Source of the DNA: Symbiodinium natans
Lineage: Eukaryota; Sar; Dinophyceae; Suessiales; Symbiodiniaceae
Direction of reading: 5' to 3'
Assembly (NCBI GenBank): GCA_905221605.1
Contig: CAJNDS010000735.1
Span: 628,001 to 692,000, forward strand
DNA length: 64,000 nt
The notes below the pieces were generated by a model. The model did not search any database. It was given only the letters and a program-made list of their open reading frames with translations, and was not told where the DNA came from. A program made the position numbers and the translations under genes. The stretch's first letter is position 1. Every line of letters begins with the position of its first letter. This document shows positions 9,423 to 18,160 of this stretch, piece by piece.

Positions 9423-9596
9423 TTTAGGGTTTAGGGTTTAGGGTTTAGGGTTTTGGGTTTTGGGTTTTGGGTTTAAAGGGTTTAAAGGGTTTAAAGGGTT
9501 TAAAGGGTTTAGGGTTTAAAGGGTTTAGGGGTTTAGGGGTTAGGGTTTAGGGTTTAGGGCTTAGGTTTTAAAGGGTTTAGGGTTTAGGGCTTAGGG
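9423..9596 (+). repeat. TTTAGGG array with TTTTGGG and TTTAAAGGG sub-arrays
   Basis: Starts as TTTAGGG, changes to three TTTTGGG units, then to five units of TTTAAAGGG, then back. Homogeneous variant blocks indicate local expansion by slippage or unequal exchange rather than by one telomerase event. Confidence 0.85.
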
Positions 9597-9869
9597 TGTG
9601 CTCGGTAGGCCCTTGGTTTCTGAGGGTCTTAATGGCCATCCTAGGCTATTATTTACGTACCTGAAGGCCCTAACGGTAGTTCCTTTTTTGGGGGTAGATA
9701 TTGGGGATTCTAGTATACTACCCAAAAATGGTACTACACAGGAGCCTGTGGGTAAGAGCTCCCCCCCCAAAAAGAAATGCAAAATTATAATAGTCCCCTT
9801 ATTGCCCTTGTAGGGAAGTTTTTTGTCCTTTTTGCCGGGGGGTTCTTAAGCAAACAGTACGTAGGCACT

Positions 9870-9990
9870 CTACTTGAAGGTTCACGGGTAGTTATAGGTA
9901 GGGTTGGAAGTACCTGAAGTAAAGTGATAACTTACCGTACGAATCACCCTACACGTGCCCTACTTATAGCTACCCATGAACCTCCAAGTG
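9870..9990. mobile_element. MITE-like hairpin, family D (copy 2)
   Basis: Left CTACTTGAAGGTTCACGGGTAG and right CTACCCATGAACCTCCAAGTG are inverted. The loop is less conserved. It precedes a CCCTAAA pair and the LINE fragment. Confidence 0.7.
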
Positions 9991-10025
9991 GATTTTTGAA
10001 TTTCTGAACCCTAAACCCTAAACCC

Positions 10026-11553
10026 TGTGACATTGCCGCGGTCAGTGCTGCTCTGACCCTGGTCCAGCAGCAGGCCTCCGCAATTGGACTGCAACTCAAC
10101 CTGCGTAAGTGCGAAGTTGTGGCTTTGGGACCTATTGATGAGGGCACCATGCGCGCAAGTTTCCCGGCTGCCCTGCTGCTCCATGCTGATGGTTCTGGGA
10201 GAGTGCTCAGGAACTTCGAGTTCCTGGGGGCCGCTATTGGGGACGATGACTTCATCCAGACACACACCCTGGCGCGGGCAGAAAAAGCGGGTGAATTGCT
10301 GGAGGCGCTGGCCGAGCTTGAGGACCCCCAGGTGGGACTACGCTTGCTGCGGGCGTGCGCCGGCTTCTGCCGCATGGTTCACAGCATGCGCTGTAACCCG
10401 CCTGCAGCTCAGGCTGCAGCTTTGGCCCACTTTGATGGGCTGGTGCGGCGGTGCCTCGGTGGTCTCACTGGCATCCATGTTACTGCTGAGCAGTGGTTGC
10501 AAGCCTCTCGAGGGCTCGCGCACGCGGGGCTTGGGCTGCGCTCTTGCTCTGCCCATGCGCCTGCTGCCTACTTGGCCTCGGTGGGGGCCTCCCTGGAACA
10601 CTGCAGTGACCTCGACCCCAACTTCTCAAAGGAGGCCGTTCAAACCTCGAACCATGTGGTCGGGGCTTTCCACCTGTTCCAGAACGCCGTGGGCAGTCGG
10701 GTTGCTACGCTTGCTGCTGCTTTGCAAAGCAAGCAACGCGACCTGTCTCAGCTTTTGGACTCCACCTGCTTCGCTGCCCAGCTTGAACACTAGCAGCCAC
10801 GTCGCTCGGGCTGCCCTTCACTCTGAAGCGGGGTTGGGGGCGCGCGCCTTCCTCAACGCCATGCCCTCAGGACGCACGCGCATGGAGCCTGCCGCCTTCA
10901 TTGCCGAGTTGCGAATCCGCCTGGGGGTGCCCGAAGCCACTGATGATTGCTGGTGTCCTCGCTGCGATGGGGTCTTGGACTGCTGGGGCTACCACGCTGG
11001 CATGTGTGTGGCTGGCGGCGAACGGACTCTGAGACACAACGCTGTCCGTGACCTTGTGTGTTCCTGGGCTGCGCGGGCTGGCCTTCGGCCGGAGAAGGAG
11101 CGCCCGAACCTTCTGCTGCCCACTTGCCCTGAAGACACGCAGACAGGCAGACGTCGCCCTGCCGATGTCTTTCTGCCTGCCCTTGCTGGGTCTCCCGCTG
11201 CGCTTGGCTTCGCTGTTACAGCGCCTCAGCGGCAGGAGACCCTAGCACTGGCAGGCAGGGAGACAGGCGCGGCGGCTGCTGCCTACGCCCGCCACAAGGA
11301 GGCGCACTTGGGCACTGCGCAGGCCTGTGAGGGCCAGGGCGTGGTGTTTGTGCCGATGGTGGTGGAATCCACAGGCACATGGGACAAAGGTGCGGGCATC
11401 GTCCTCCAGCACATTGCGCGGGCTGTGGCTGCGCGGACTGGCGAGGAGCCCCAGCGTGCACATTCCGCCCTCATGCAGGAGCTGTGCGTTCTGATCCGTG
11501 CCCATCGGGCGCGGGCGGCCCTGCGCCGCCGCGCTGAAGCTGCGGAGACATGA
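10026..11553 (+). pseudogene. Non-LTR retrotransposon polyprotein, C-terminal part, frameshifted
   Basis: From 10026 one frame reads DIAAVSAALTLVQQQAS, then LNLRKCEVVALG and RVLRNFEFLGAAIGD, matching what I know of the thumb-side region of dinoflagellate LINE-type reverse transcriptases. It lacks the fingers/palm and the YxDD motif. The frame ends at 10791-10793 and resumes one frame over at about 10800 (ALHSEAGLGARAFLNAM). It continues with a Cys/His segment (CWCPRCDGVLDCWGYH) and a C-terminal domain with RRPADVFLPAL and LGFAVTAPQRQETLAL, to a stop at 11551-11553. That last domain resembles the endonuclease-like tail of such elements. The 5' truncation and frameshift indicate a dead copy. 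Confidence 0.75.
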
Positions 11554-11952
11554 TGCTTGGAAGCAGCATGGAGCTGCGCTGGGGGAGACCCGGTGTACTG
11601 GGGGTGTACTGGGTAGATGTGGACGCCCGCTCGTACAGTACGACACGGGCCCACGACCCTGTGTAAATGTCTGTCCATGACTGTGCACGTTGGAAGGGGC
11701 GATGCTGGAGGCAAAGGATTTCCGCACCTTCCTGGAAGCACGGAGCTGCGCTCGGGAGGACCCGGCGTAGTAGGGGGGGGGCGGTTGACGGGCCTTGCTG
11801 CGTCTTCCGTCCGCGACCCTTAGTGTCGGTTTTGCTCGGTGGAGCGCTGCTTGCTAGAATCGTCTTGATGCTTGGAGTTCTGGCATGGGTTTGAGCACCT
11901 GCTCAGCGGTTGCCACAAGCAGATGAGACTTCAATGGACAAGGAATGAGTCG
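11554..11952 (+). mobile_element. 3' UTR of the LINE fragment, with internal repeat and A-run
   Basis: A roughly 48-bp segment (GGAAGCAGCATGGAGCTGCG ... GACCCGGTGTAC) at about 11558-11605 recurs diverged at about 11730-11775. The tail ends GTCGTAAAAAAA at about 11959 and is followed at once by CCTAAACCCTAAA. The upstream junction is also CCCTAAACCCTG. The fragment therefore appears to lie inside a CCCTAAA target. Confidence 0.55.
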
Positions 11953-12059
11953 TAAAAAAACCTAAACCCTAAATGGTGTTTTTCCCCACCTTCGGTGTGG
12001 GGTTGTTAGATTTTAATCTCAACTCTTCTCCTCGTCCGGAACTCTTCTCCTCGCCCTGT

Positions 12060-12345
12060 CTACTCAGAGACTCCCTGAATTGCCCAACCCCAGACACTCC
12101 CTGGACTGCCCAACCCCAGAGACTCCCTTGGAGTGCCCAACCGCCCAACCCGAAAAATTTCTGGAGTGCCCAAATCAGAAACTCCCTGGAGTGCCCAACC
12201 CCAGAGACTCCCTGCAAACGCCAGAGACTCCCTGGAGTGCCCAACCCCGAGACTCCTTGGAGTCCAACGCCAGAGACTCCCTGGAGTGCCCAACCCCAGA
12301 GATTTCTGGAGTGCCCAACCCCGGAGACTCCCTGAAGGTGGGGAT
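12060..12345 (+). repeat. Minisatellite of 26-30 bp units
   Basis: About ten imperfect units of the form AGAGACTCCCTGGAGTGCCC AACCCC. All six frames stay partly open because of the repeat, giving Pro-rich translations I do not accept as genes. The unit contains CCAGAGACTCC, the terminal word of MITE family B. Confidence 0.85.
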
Positions 12346-12740
12346 GTTCGAAGTAAAATAATTAGGAGTACACTGGGACAACGTCGGTCTAGGTACCACG
12401 TACCTCCTGCATTACAATAATGATACATGAAGTCCTTTAAAGGGTATTGGGTTGTTTGGGCCCGAAGAGAACGGAAGCTGCCTTAATCATGTCCCGTTTT
12501 GGGGAGATTCTGGGGTAGGGCTGTAGAATTTGGGAATTTGGGGGGGGGGGGGGGGGGGGAGGGTTGTATAGGCTTCAACGACTCGAGTTGTGTGGTCTGG
12601 ACTTTCAGGAGGTTTGAGCCTAGAGCTTTTGGGTGTTCGGGTTGTCGGGGTTGTCGGGCTTAGGGCTTTGGGGGTGCTTAGAGCTCGGGTTTCAGTTTAA
12701 TTAGGGTGTAAGACTTACTTAGGGTTTAGGCTCAGAGCTT

Positions 12741-12809
12741 ATGATTTACCACTTCACCTACCGTCGGGATCCAATGGTGGTTCACCGGAGAATTCGTTCA
12801 GCTGCGTCC
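12741..12809 (+). CDS. Exon-like island 21
   Basis: Reads MIYHFTYRRDPMVVHRR then IRSAAS and meets a donor-like GTGTGAATG. Strongly protein-like. The Met may be internal. Confidence 0.45.
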
Positions 12810-12834
12810 GTGTGAATGAATCACACCTACAGAG

Positions 12835-12879
12835 ACCCATCTGACATTAGAGACTCAAAATGATGTCTCAATCATTCAG
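12835..12879 (+). CDS. Exon-like island 22
   Basis: Reads THLTLETQNDVSIIQ and ends CAG|GTATGT, a consensus donor. CACACCTACAG upstream is a good acceptor. The gap to island 21 is only about 23 bases, so the two are probably alternatives or the boundary between them is misplaced. Confidence 0.4.
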
Positions 12880-12935
12880 GTATGTATGTCCCTAAACGCT
12901 AAACCCTAAACCTCGTCACGAAACCCCAACCCTAA

Positions 12936-13028
12936 GGGTCCATGTACCTGACTAGGGAATACTTGGGCCTTAAATTACTGCCTGTATGGGGACTTTGGGA
13001 CGCAAGTATATGACAAGAAGGTACATGG
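12936..13028. mobile_element. MITE-like hairpin, family C (copy 2)
   Basis: 93 bp, GGGTCCATGTACCTGAC to AAGAAGGTACATGG. Almost identical over its whole length to 16504-16596, implying recent movement. It is followed directly by a TTTAGGG array. Confidence 0.85.
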
Positions 13029-13431
13029 TTTGGGGTTTAGGGTTTAGGGTTTAGGGTTTAGGGTTTAGGGTTTAGGGTTTAGGGTTTAGGGTTTAGGGTT
13101 TAGGCGACCCCTAGGATAAGAGTCGAGCATGCCAAGCCCTGACCGACACAGGGCGGACTGGGCCACGGCTGCGTTCTCACGGAGCAGCGCCTGATGATGT
13201 ACCAGCAGGCTTGTGCTTCTGGGTTTAGGGTTTAGGGTTTAGGGTTTAGGGTTTAGGGTTTAGGGCTAGGGTTTCGGGTTTAGGATTTAGGGTATCGGGT
13301 TTCGGTTTTAGGGTTTAGGGTATAGGGTATAGGGGTCGGAAGGACTGGTAGTATTCCCTTACAGCCCCGATATATAAGAATACTATGAAGAACCTCCCCT
13401 CCCCGCACAAAGAAAAAATCTAGCTATCAAG

Positions 13432-13480
13432 GGCACGACGTACGAACTCGTAGTTACATGCCACTACCCAGCATCGCTTG
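13432..13480 (+). CDS. Exon-like island 23
   Basis: After CTATCAAG it reads GTTYELVVTCHYPASL and ends exactly where the family C hairpin at 13481 begins. The exon-element junction is sharp. Confidence 0.45.
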
Positions 13481-13589
13481 CCCTAAGGATCCATGTACCT
13501 ATATAGTATATACTTGTGCCCTAAAGCTACTATCTAGGAACCCCTTTAAGGCCCAAGTATGTACTATATAGGTACATGGATCCTTAGGG
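13481..13589. mobile_element. MITE-like hairpin, family C (copy 3)
   Basis: 109 bp: CCCTAAGGATCCATGTACCT on the left is the exact complement of AGGTACATGGATCCTTAGGG on the right. The arms also share ATAGTATATACTTG with CAAGTATGTACTAT. Confidence 0.85.
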
Positions 13590-13622
13590 TTGTATTTAGG
13601 TAATGAACCTTATAAACTTTGG

Positions 13623-13732
13623 CAGCCCAGTGGTGCCCCTTTACCCTTTTTTTCGGTTCAAGGTCCCCTTCAAAAGTAACCAACCCAAAAAAGTGTACCC
13701 TTATTATAAATGGTTACTGGGATATCAAGCAA
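13623..13732. mobile_element. Fold-back element, family E (copy 1)
   Basis: CAGCCCAGTGGTGCCCC ... TTCAAGGTCCCC ... CCAACCCAAAAAAG ... GGTTACTGGGA. Same order of words as the element at 20935-21030 inside the membrane-protein gene. Ends are imperfectly inverted. Confidence 0.55.
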
Positions 13733-13774
13733 AGTTATATTGGTACTCCGATTCCAATGTGGGGAATATTCCCA

Positions 13775-13817
13775 GATTTCCGCGCTCTACGCGACCCGGA
13801 GAGGGCGTGCAGAGGGG
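13775..13817 (+). CDS. Exon-like island 24
   Basis: Reads DFRALRDPERACRG and ends GG|GTTTAGGG. AATATTCCCAG precedes as acceptor (the AG falls in the codon before Phe). Followed by a TTTAGGG array with TCTACGG variants. Confidence 0.35.
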
Positions 13818-13942
13818 GTTTAGGGTTTAGGGTTTTGGGTTTAGGGTTTACGGTCTACGGTTTAGGGTGTACGGTCTACGGTCTACGGTTTAGGGTTTAG
13901 GGTTTAGGGTGTAGGGTTTGGGGTTTGGGGTTTAATTAGGGT

Positions 13943-14542
13943 TTAGGGTTCACTGGAAGTCCAGACAGGTCCACAAAAACATACAGGGTTCGTATGGGGA
14001 AAGTCGCGGTTCATGGGGGTCTCGAAATGGCGGAGCAATCTGCGCCACTCTGCCTTGGGCCCATCAATGTCACACCACCGTTGACACCATATCCTAACAT
14101 TCTTGGGAAAGTACGCGTTTCGCCTAGGTGAAATGCGTGTTTTTGCCTGATTACAAACAAGGCCAATTTTTGCGAGTACCGTCGCGAACCCATGGGTTTT
14201 TGCAGAATTGTCATGCTGTGGTTTTGTTGGTTGGAGGTGCAGCGCAATGCATTCGGACCATACTTTGTGTGCGTCTTCTGCTGTCGGGGTCAAAGCTTTG
14301 CAGCGGCCTTGCCGGTCTTGACAAGCAAGTCTGAGGAACAAACGCTGTAAACAGCAGCGTTTGCGGCATGTTCGCAAAGGCATGAACACTTGTGCATGAA
14401 CACCTGTGAAAGCTCTTCTGGTTGCAGAAGCATCAATCAGACTCTTGCAATATGTCGAAAAGCCAAACACGCTGAACATCCCAGTGTTGCGGGCATGCTT
14501 GCAAAAGGCTTGTGACAGCGGGTCTTGTTCCAGAAACATCAA
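13943..14542 (-). CDS. Unrecognised insert with a 199-codon minus ORF
   Basis: A 630-bp island of non-repeat DNA lies between a TTTAGGG array and a CCCTAAA array. The minus strand holds an ORF beginning MMFLEQDPLSQAFCKHA and ending CFCGPVWTSSEP, Cys- and Arg-rich, with no domain I recognise. The DNA contains short direct repeats (CATGAACACTTGTG, CATGAACACCTGTG). It could be an organelle-derived or foreign insert; the coding claim is weak. Confidence 0.25.
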   Translation of the reverse strand: MMFLEQDPLSQAFCKHARNTGMFSVFGFSTYCKSLIDASATRRAFTGVHAQVFMPLRTCRKRCCLQRLFLRLACQDRQGRCKALTPTAEDAHKVWSECIALHLQPTKPQHDNSAKTHGFATVLAKIGLVCNQAKTRISPRRNAYFPKNVRIWCQRWCDIDGPKAEWRRLLRHFETPMNRDFPHTNPVCFCGPVWTSSEP

Positions 14543-14754
14543 ACCTCCTGGTGCAGCATGTTGTATAGAGGAGCAAAACCGACCAAACCCGAAACCCGAA
14601 ACCCTAAACCCTAAACCCTAAACCCTACACCCAGCCCTAAGCCCTGAATGCCCTGAAGCCTTAAAGGTTTTTTTGGCAATGGGTACGGTTGCACCGCCGC
14701 AAAGACAATAGCAGGTCCACGGAAGGGTTAGAGTGTCTTGGCATGTTGAGTTCA

Positions 14755-14845
14755 GTTTAGGGTTTAGGGCTTAGGGCTTAGGGCTTAGGGTTTAGGGCTT
14801 AGGGCTTAGGGCTTAGGGCTTAGGGCTCAGGGCTCAGGGTTTAGA
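14755..14845 (+). repeat. GCTTAGGG/GCTCAGGG variant array
   Basis: Ten units in which the canonical TTTAGGG is replaced by GCTTAGGG or GCTCAGGG, a locally homogenised variant block. Confidence 0.85.
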
Positions 14846-14914
14846 CAGATGTGGCTGCTCAGTCGGTTCTTCGCACATCTATTGCGTCTTCTTGCTGCTC
14901 TGACCACGAGGCAG
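14845..14914 (+). CDS. Exon-like island 25
   Basis: Reads TDVAAQSVLRTSIASSCC then SDHEAG to a donor AG|GTCCACTCC. A second frame (MWLLSRFFAHLLRLLAAL) is also open and hydrophobic, so the frame is uncertain. Confidence 0.4.
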
Positions 14915-15099
14915 GTCCACTCCGATGAAGCCCTAAACCCTGAACCCGAAACCCTAAACCCGAAACCCTAAACCCCAAACCCCAAACCCTATAACCTTGA
15001 ACCCTAAACCCTAAGCCCTAAACCCTGACCCTAAGCCCTAAGCCCTAAACCCCAAACCCGAACCTAGGAGCCTCTTGCAGTCTTCGGTGGGGGTTCTAA

Positions 15100-15186
15100 C
15101 TGCGCATTTCCGCCGATCGCGTGAAGGTCATAGAAGTCTGCCACCGCCGGATCTACAAGGCCGCCCCTTCCCCCGATCATCCTTTG
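15100..15186 (+). CDS. Exon-like island 26
   Basis: Reads LRISADRVKVIEVCHRR then IYKAAPSPDHPL, ending TTG|GTTTAGGG. CCCTAAA/CCCCAAA upstream, TTTAGGG downstream: the canonical arrangement. Confidence 0.5.
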
Positions 15187-15253
15187 GTTTAGGGTTTAGG
15201 GTTTAGGGTTTAGGGTTTAGGATTTAGGGTTTAGGGTTTAGGGTTTAGGGTAA

Positions 15254-15360
15254 CTAGGACCCGGAGTAGGCCCTTATTTCCTTTTTTTAGGGGTTGGGCT
15301 TCGCTTATAATCCCCTGAAAACCAAAAAGGTGCCCGGTTTTTTCCTAGGCTACTCGTCCT
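15254..15360 (+). mobile_element. Introner-like fold-back element, family A (copy 3, disrupted)
   Basis: CTAGGACCCGGAGTAGGCCC left end, then the TTATTTCC, T-run and AACCAAAAAGG order of the family. The right end is TTCCTAGGCTACTC, and further family pieces follow at 15425-15480 and 15605-15630 (GGTTACTCTAGGGCCTAG), suggesting nested or rearranged copies. Confidence 0.55.
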
Positions 15361-15899
15361 TATTCTGTTTTCTCAAGGTTTGGGGGGTTATGGGTTTAGG
15401 GTTTGGGGTTTAGGGTCTAGGGTTTTGGGTTTAGGTTCCCTCATATGCCCCCTTTCACCCAAAATGGGCACTCATTTAATTCCTAGTCGGAGGATGATGG
15501 GGCTTAGGAAGTAGGTTTGTAAGTACCCGAATTGGGGTTATAAGTAATTGTAACTATGGTTGCCCTAAATATGACTCTACTTACTAAGTCCCCTGATCCT
15601 TTAAGTAGGTTACTCTAGGGCCTAGTACAACATGCCCTTAGGTGGCACGCAAGAGTGACGTATGACGTACGTAGCTCGCACTAGACCATTTTGGGTGGCA
15701 GTTAGGTTGTAGGGTTGAAAAGTTTAGGGTTTAGGGTTTAGGGTTCAGGGTTCAGGGTTCAGGGTTTAGGGTTTAGGGTTTAGGGTGGTTTTCACACCCT
15801 ATCCCTTAACATCATCGACGGGTCTTAGGGAGATTTGACCACAGCTGTAGCTACCCATGAACCTCTAAGTGTTGTTCAAAACGCTAGCCCTAGACTCTT

Positions 15900-16046
15900 T
15901 TACTTGTCTAATGACCCTAAACCTAAACCCTAAACCCTAAACCCTAAACCCTAAACCGTACACCCTAAACCCTAAACCCTAAACCCTAAACCCTAAACCC
16001 TAAACCCTAAACCCTAAACCCTAAACCCTAAACCCTAAACCCTAAA
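15900..16046 (-). repeat. CCCTAAA array
   Basis: About 20 units on plus, ending at an exon-like island. One CCGTACACC interruption. Confidence 0.95.
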
Positions 16047-16049
16047 CGG

Positions 16050-16188
16050 AAATGTCGCTTCTTGGTGGTGATCCCCAAGCCTTTTGCTGCAGAGCCTTCT
16101 GTTCCGGAGCCTGCTTCCTTTATGAAAAGCGTCATCCGTTTAAAAGCGGTATCGCTCATTACGGGCAGCCTAAAATCTGCCCAAAACC
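16050..16188 (+). CDS. Exon-like island 27
   Basis: One of the longest islands, open for 46 codons: KCRFLVVIPKPFAAEPSV, PEPASFMKSVIRLKAVS and LITGSLKSAQ. The composition is clearly protein-like. Preceded and followed by CCCTAAA arrays. Confidence 0.5.
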
Positions 16189-16233
16189 CTCGGCCCTGAA
16201 CCCTAAACCCTAAACCCTAAACCCTAAACCCTG

Positions 16234-16295
16234 AAGGAGAACCTGGACAGCCTCTGGGATGGTGAGGCCGCCCCTGCCTCAGCTCAAAATACTCG
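16234..16295 (+). CDS. Exon-like island 28
   Basis: Reads KENLDSLWDGEAAPASAQ then NT and ends CG|GTAGG. Preceded by CCCTAAACCCTG, followed by a TTTAGGG array at 16308-16455. Confidence 0.5.
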
Positions 16296-16503
16296 GTAGG
16301 CTTCGGTAGGGTTTAGGGTTTAGGGTTTAGGGTTTAGGGTTTAGGGTTTAGGGTTTAGGGTTTAGGGTTTTGGCTTTAGGGTTTAGGGTTTAGGGTTTAG
16401 GGTTTGGGGTTTGGGGTTTGGGGTTTGGGGTTTAGGGTTTCGGGTTTAGGGTTTTCATGATTATTCTGTTTTTTTGTGCGTTTTTTAGAAACCCTAACCC
16501 TAA

Positions 16504-16596
16504 GGGTCCATGTACCTGACTAGGGAATACTTGGGCCTTAAAGTATTGCCTGTATGGGGACTTTGGGACGCAAGTATATGACAAGAAGGTACATGG
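16504..16596. mobile_element. MITE-like hairpin, family C (copy 4)
   Basis: 93 bp and nearly identical to 12936-13028, including flanking CCCTAA on the left and TTTAGGG on the right. Because both flanks match too, a segmental copy including repeats is as likely as transposition. Confidence 0.85.
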
Positions 16597-16599
16597 TTT

Positions 16600-17100
16600 A
16601 GGGTTTAGGGTTTAGGGTTCAGGGTTTAGGGTTTAGGGTTTAGGTTGTAGGGTTTTCCCTTATGGGGTTTCAGAGGATGATATTCTGCAGAGGGTCTTAA
16701 GGGCCATCCTAGCATAGATAGGAGGCAACTACGAAAGGGTTTTTGGGGTTTAGGGTCTAGGCAACTAGTAGAGGGTCTTAAGGGGTTTAGTGCTCAGGGC
16801 CCCTAATTATATGGGGGTTTCCGAACTTAGGGGCACCTTATTTGGGTCTTTGGGGGGTCTATTGTGGGTGTTCCCTACTTTCGTAAACCCCCAAAATACC
16901 TTTAGTACCTGGGAAAGCAGCCCGCGGGCACTGCGCGGAACATGTCGCGAGAATGGAAAGCTTGCTCTTTAAACACCACCCCCCCCCCCCCCCCCCCGGC
17001 CGAGCAGTAGGTGCAGGCTTGCCTGATCTTAGGGATTCTTGGGAATCATTTTTCGTTTTTGGCCACTGTAATTCCTAAGAAAGCAGCTAAAATATTTTTT
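16600..17100. other. Mixed repeat stretch with possible exon
   Basis: Holds TTTAGGG units, the module ACTCGG ... GGGTCTTAAGGGCCATCCTAG (16660-16715) and a C-run at 16979-16997. At 16919-16972 a plus frame reads PAGTARNMSREWKACSL, possibly an exon. Nothing else recognised. Confidence 0.3.
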
Positions 17101-17102
17101 TT

Positions 17103-17178
17103 GCTGCGGCTCCAAGTATGGTGATCCCCGCTTCGTCGTCTTGGTGTCGTGGCGGCGAGTTCTTGTCGTTGTTTGAGG
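17103..17178 (+). CDS. Exon-like island 29
   Basis: Reads AAAPSMVIPASSSWCRG then GEFLSLFE and ends GAGG|GTTTAGGG. Followed by a TTTAGGG array containing six TCTAGGG units (17213-17257). Confidence 0.4.
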
Positions 17179-17529
17179 GTTTAGGGTTTAGGGTTTAGGG
17201 TTTAGGGTTTAGGGTCTAGGGTCTAGGGTCTAGGGTCTAGGGTCTAGGGTCTAGGGTTTAGGGTTTAGGGTTTAGGGTTTAGGGTTTAGGGTTTAGGGTT
17301 TAGGTGAAGCATCGGGCCCTAGGTGGCACCTGTGGTCAGGCGACTGACTCACTCTCTCACTCCTTTGTGGTACTTTACTGTAACTTTAGATCCTTACCTT
17401 TTTTTGGGTTTATTGGGTTGCTTATTAAGGCAGCTAAGAGTTTTATTTATAGCTACCCTCCTGAGTGCAGCCAAGACTCACTCACTTTGTAGGGTTGCGT
17501 TTCAGGGTCTAGGGGGGTTTAGGATCCTG

Positions 17530-17840
17530 GTTGCAGGGTGTCAGGGCCGAGATCATGGGCAAGCGAGGACATTATGGCATTCGTCTCCCGAATTGTAAGT
17601 GTCCGACCTGTGCAGCCCTTCATGTTCACTGCTTCAAGCAAGAAGTCGTCCTGCCTAGCATCGAGACGTGGCCCAAACCCTCTTGGGCAACACAAAGGAA
17701 ACCTAAGCCACCAAGGCCACATCCCGGGAGCATGGGCCCTTACACCCTCCTTTACACCCCCTCCCCCCCTTGCCTTGTTACGTGCACACGTGCCGCAGCT
17801 CAGGACAAGCTTCCCAGCAAGGAAAGCTTAGAGGCTGGCT
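17530..17840. other. Unique stretch, coding status unclear
   Basis: Several frames are open. A plus frame reads SWASEDIMAFVSRI and then meets a consensus donor GTAAGT at 17596, so an exon of about 40-60 bases is plausible. Beyond that the frames are Pro/Lys-rich. Inverted-repeat words are absent. Confidence 0.3.
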
Positions 17841-18048
17841 GGGGTTTCGGGTTTCGGTTTTCGGGTTTCGGGTTTCGTGTTTCGGTGCTCTTGCTTGTGC
17901 AAGGATGGTGGTGTGCTTTGTCAAGATGTTGCTCGAAGGTGTTGGTTTGTGCTTTGTTCTGCAGGTGCGGGGGGGAGGGGGGGGGGAGGGAGAGGGGGCG
18001 GGGGGGGAGGGAGGGGCCGGGGAAGAGGGATAGAGGGCGGTGGGGGCC

Positions 18049-18160
18049 AGTTTCCACCCAGCAAGTGCAAAAACTTGCGGCGGCCCAGGTGCCGTCACAG
18101 GCATTCATGACTTCAGTCACAATCACAAGCACAATCACACCCAATAATCCCGACACCGTC
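18049..18160 (+). CDS. Exon-like island 30
   Basis: Reads STQQVQKLAAAQVPSQAF then MTSVTITSTITPNN to a TGA. The preceding 17960-18040 is a G-rich low-complexity tract. Moderate support from composition only. Confidence 0.3.

Larger units (their letters stand above)
880..9595. repeat. Field of interspersed telomere-type arrays, both orientations
   Basis: Dozens of arrays of 3-40 units of TTTAGGG or its complement CCCTAAA alternate with 40-180 bp of unique sequence. Examples: CCCTAAA at 886-930, 2095-2250, 3572-3655, 4425-4557, 6345-6490; TTTAGGG at 2319-2404, 2452-2555, 3835-3892, 4030-4108, 4660-4758, 4815-4905, 5876-5948. Frequent switching of orientation shows these are interstitial, not a chromosome end. 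The commonest order is CCCTAAA, unique island, TTTAGGG. Variant sub-arrays occur, such as TCTAGGG at 1287-1316. Confidence 0.95.

Noticed and set aside
880-9595. A chromosome end (telomere)
   Set aside because: Arrays are short, switch strand repeatedly and are interleaved with unique DNA, so they are interstitial.
12060-12428. Overlapping ORFs in the 12-kb minisatellite
   Set aside because: Repeat unit without stops in several frames; no consistent codon bias.
17778-18104. Pro-rich minus ORF around 18 kb
   Set aside because: Produced by a G-rich low-complexity tract (17960-18040). The plus-strand island at 18049-18160 is more protein-like.
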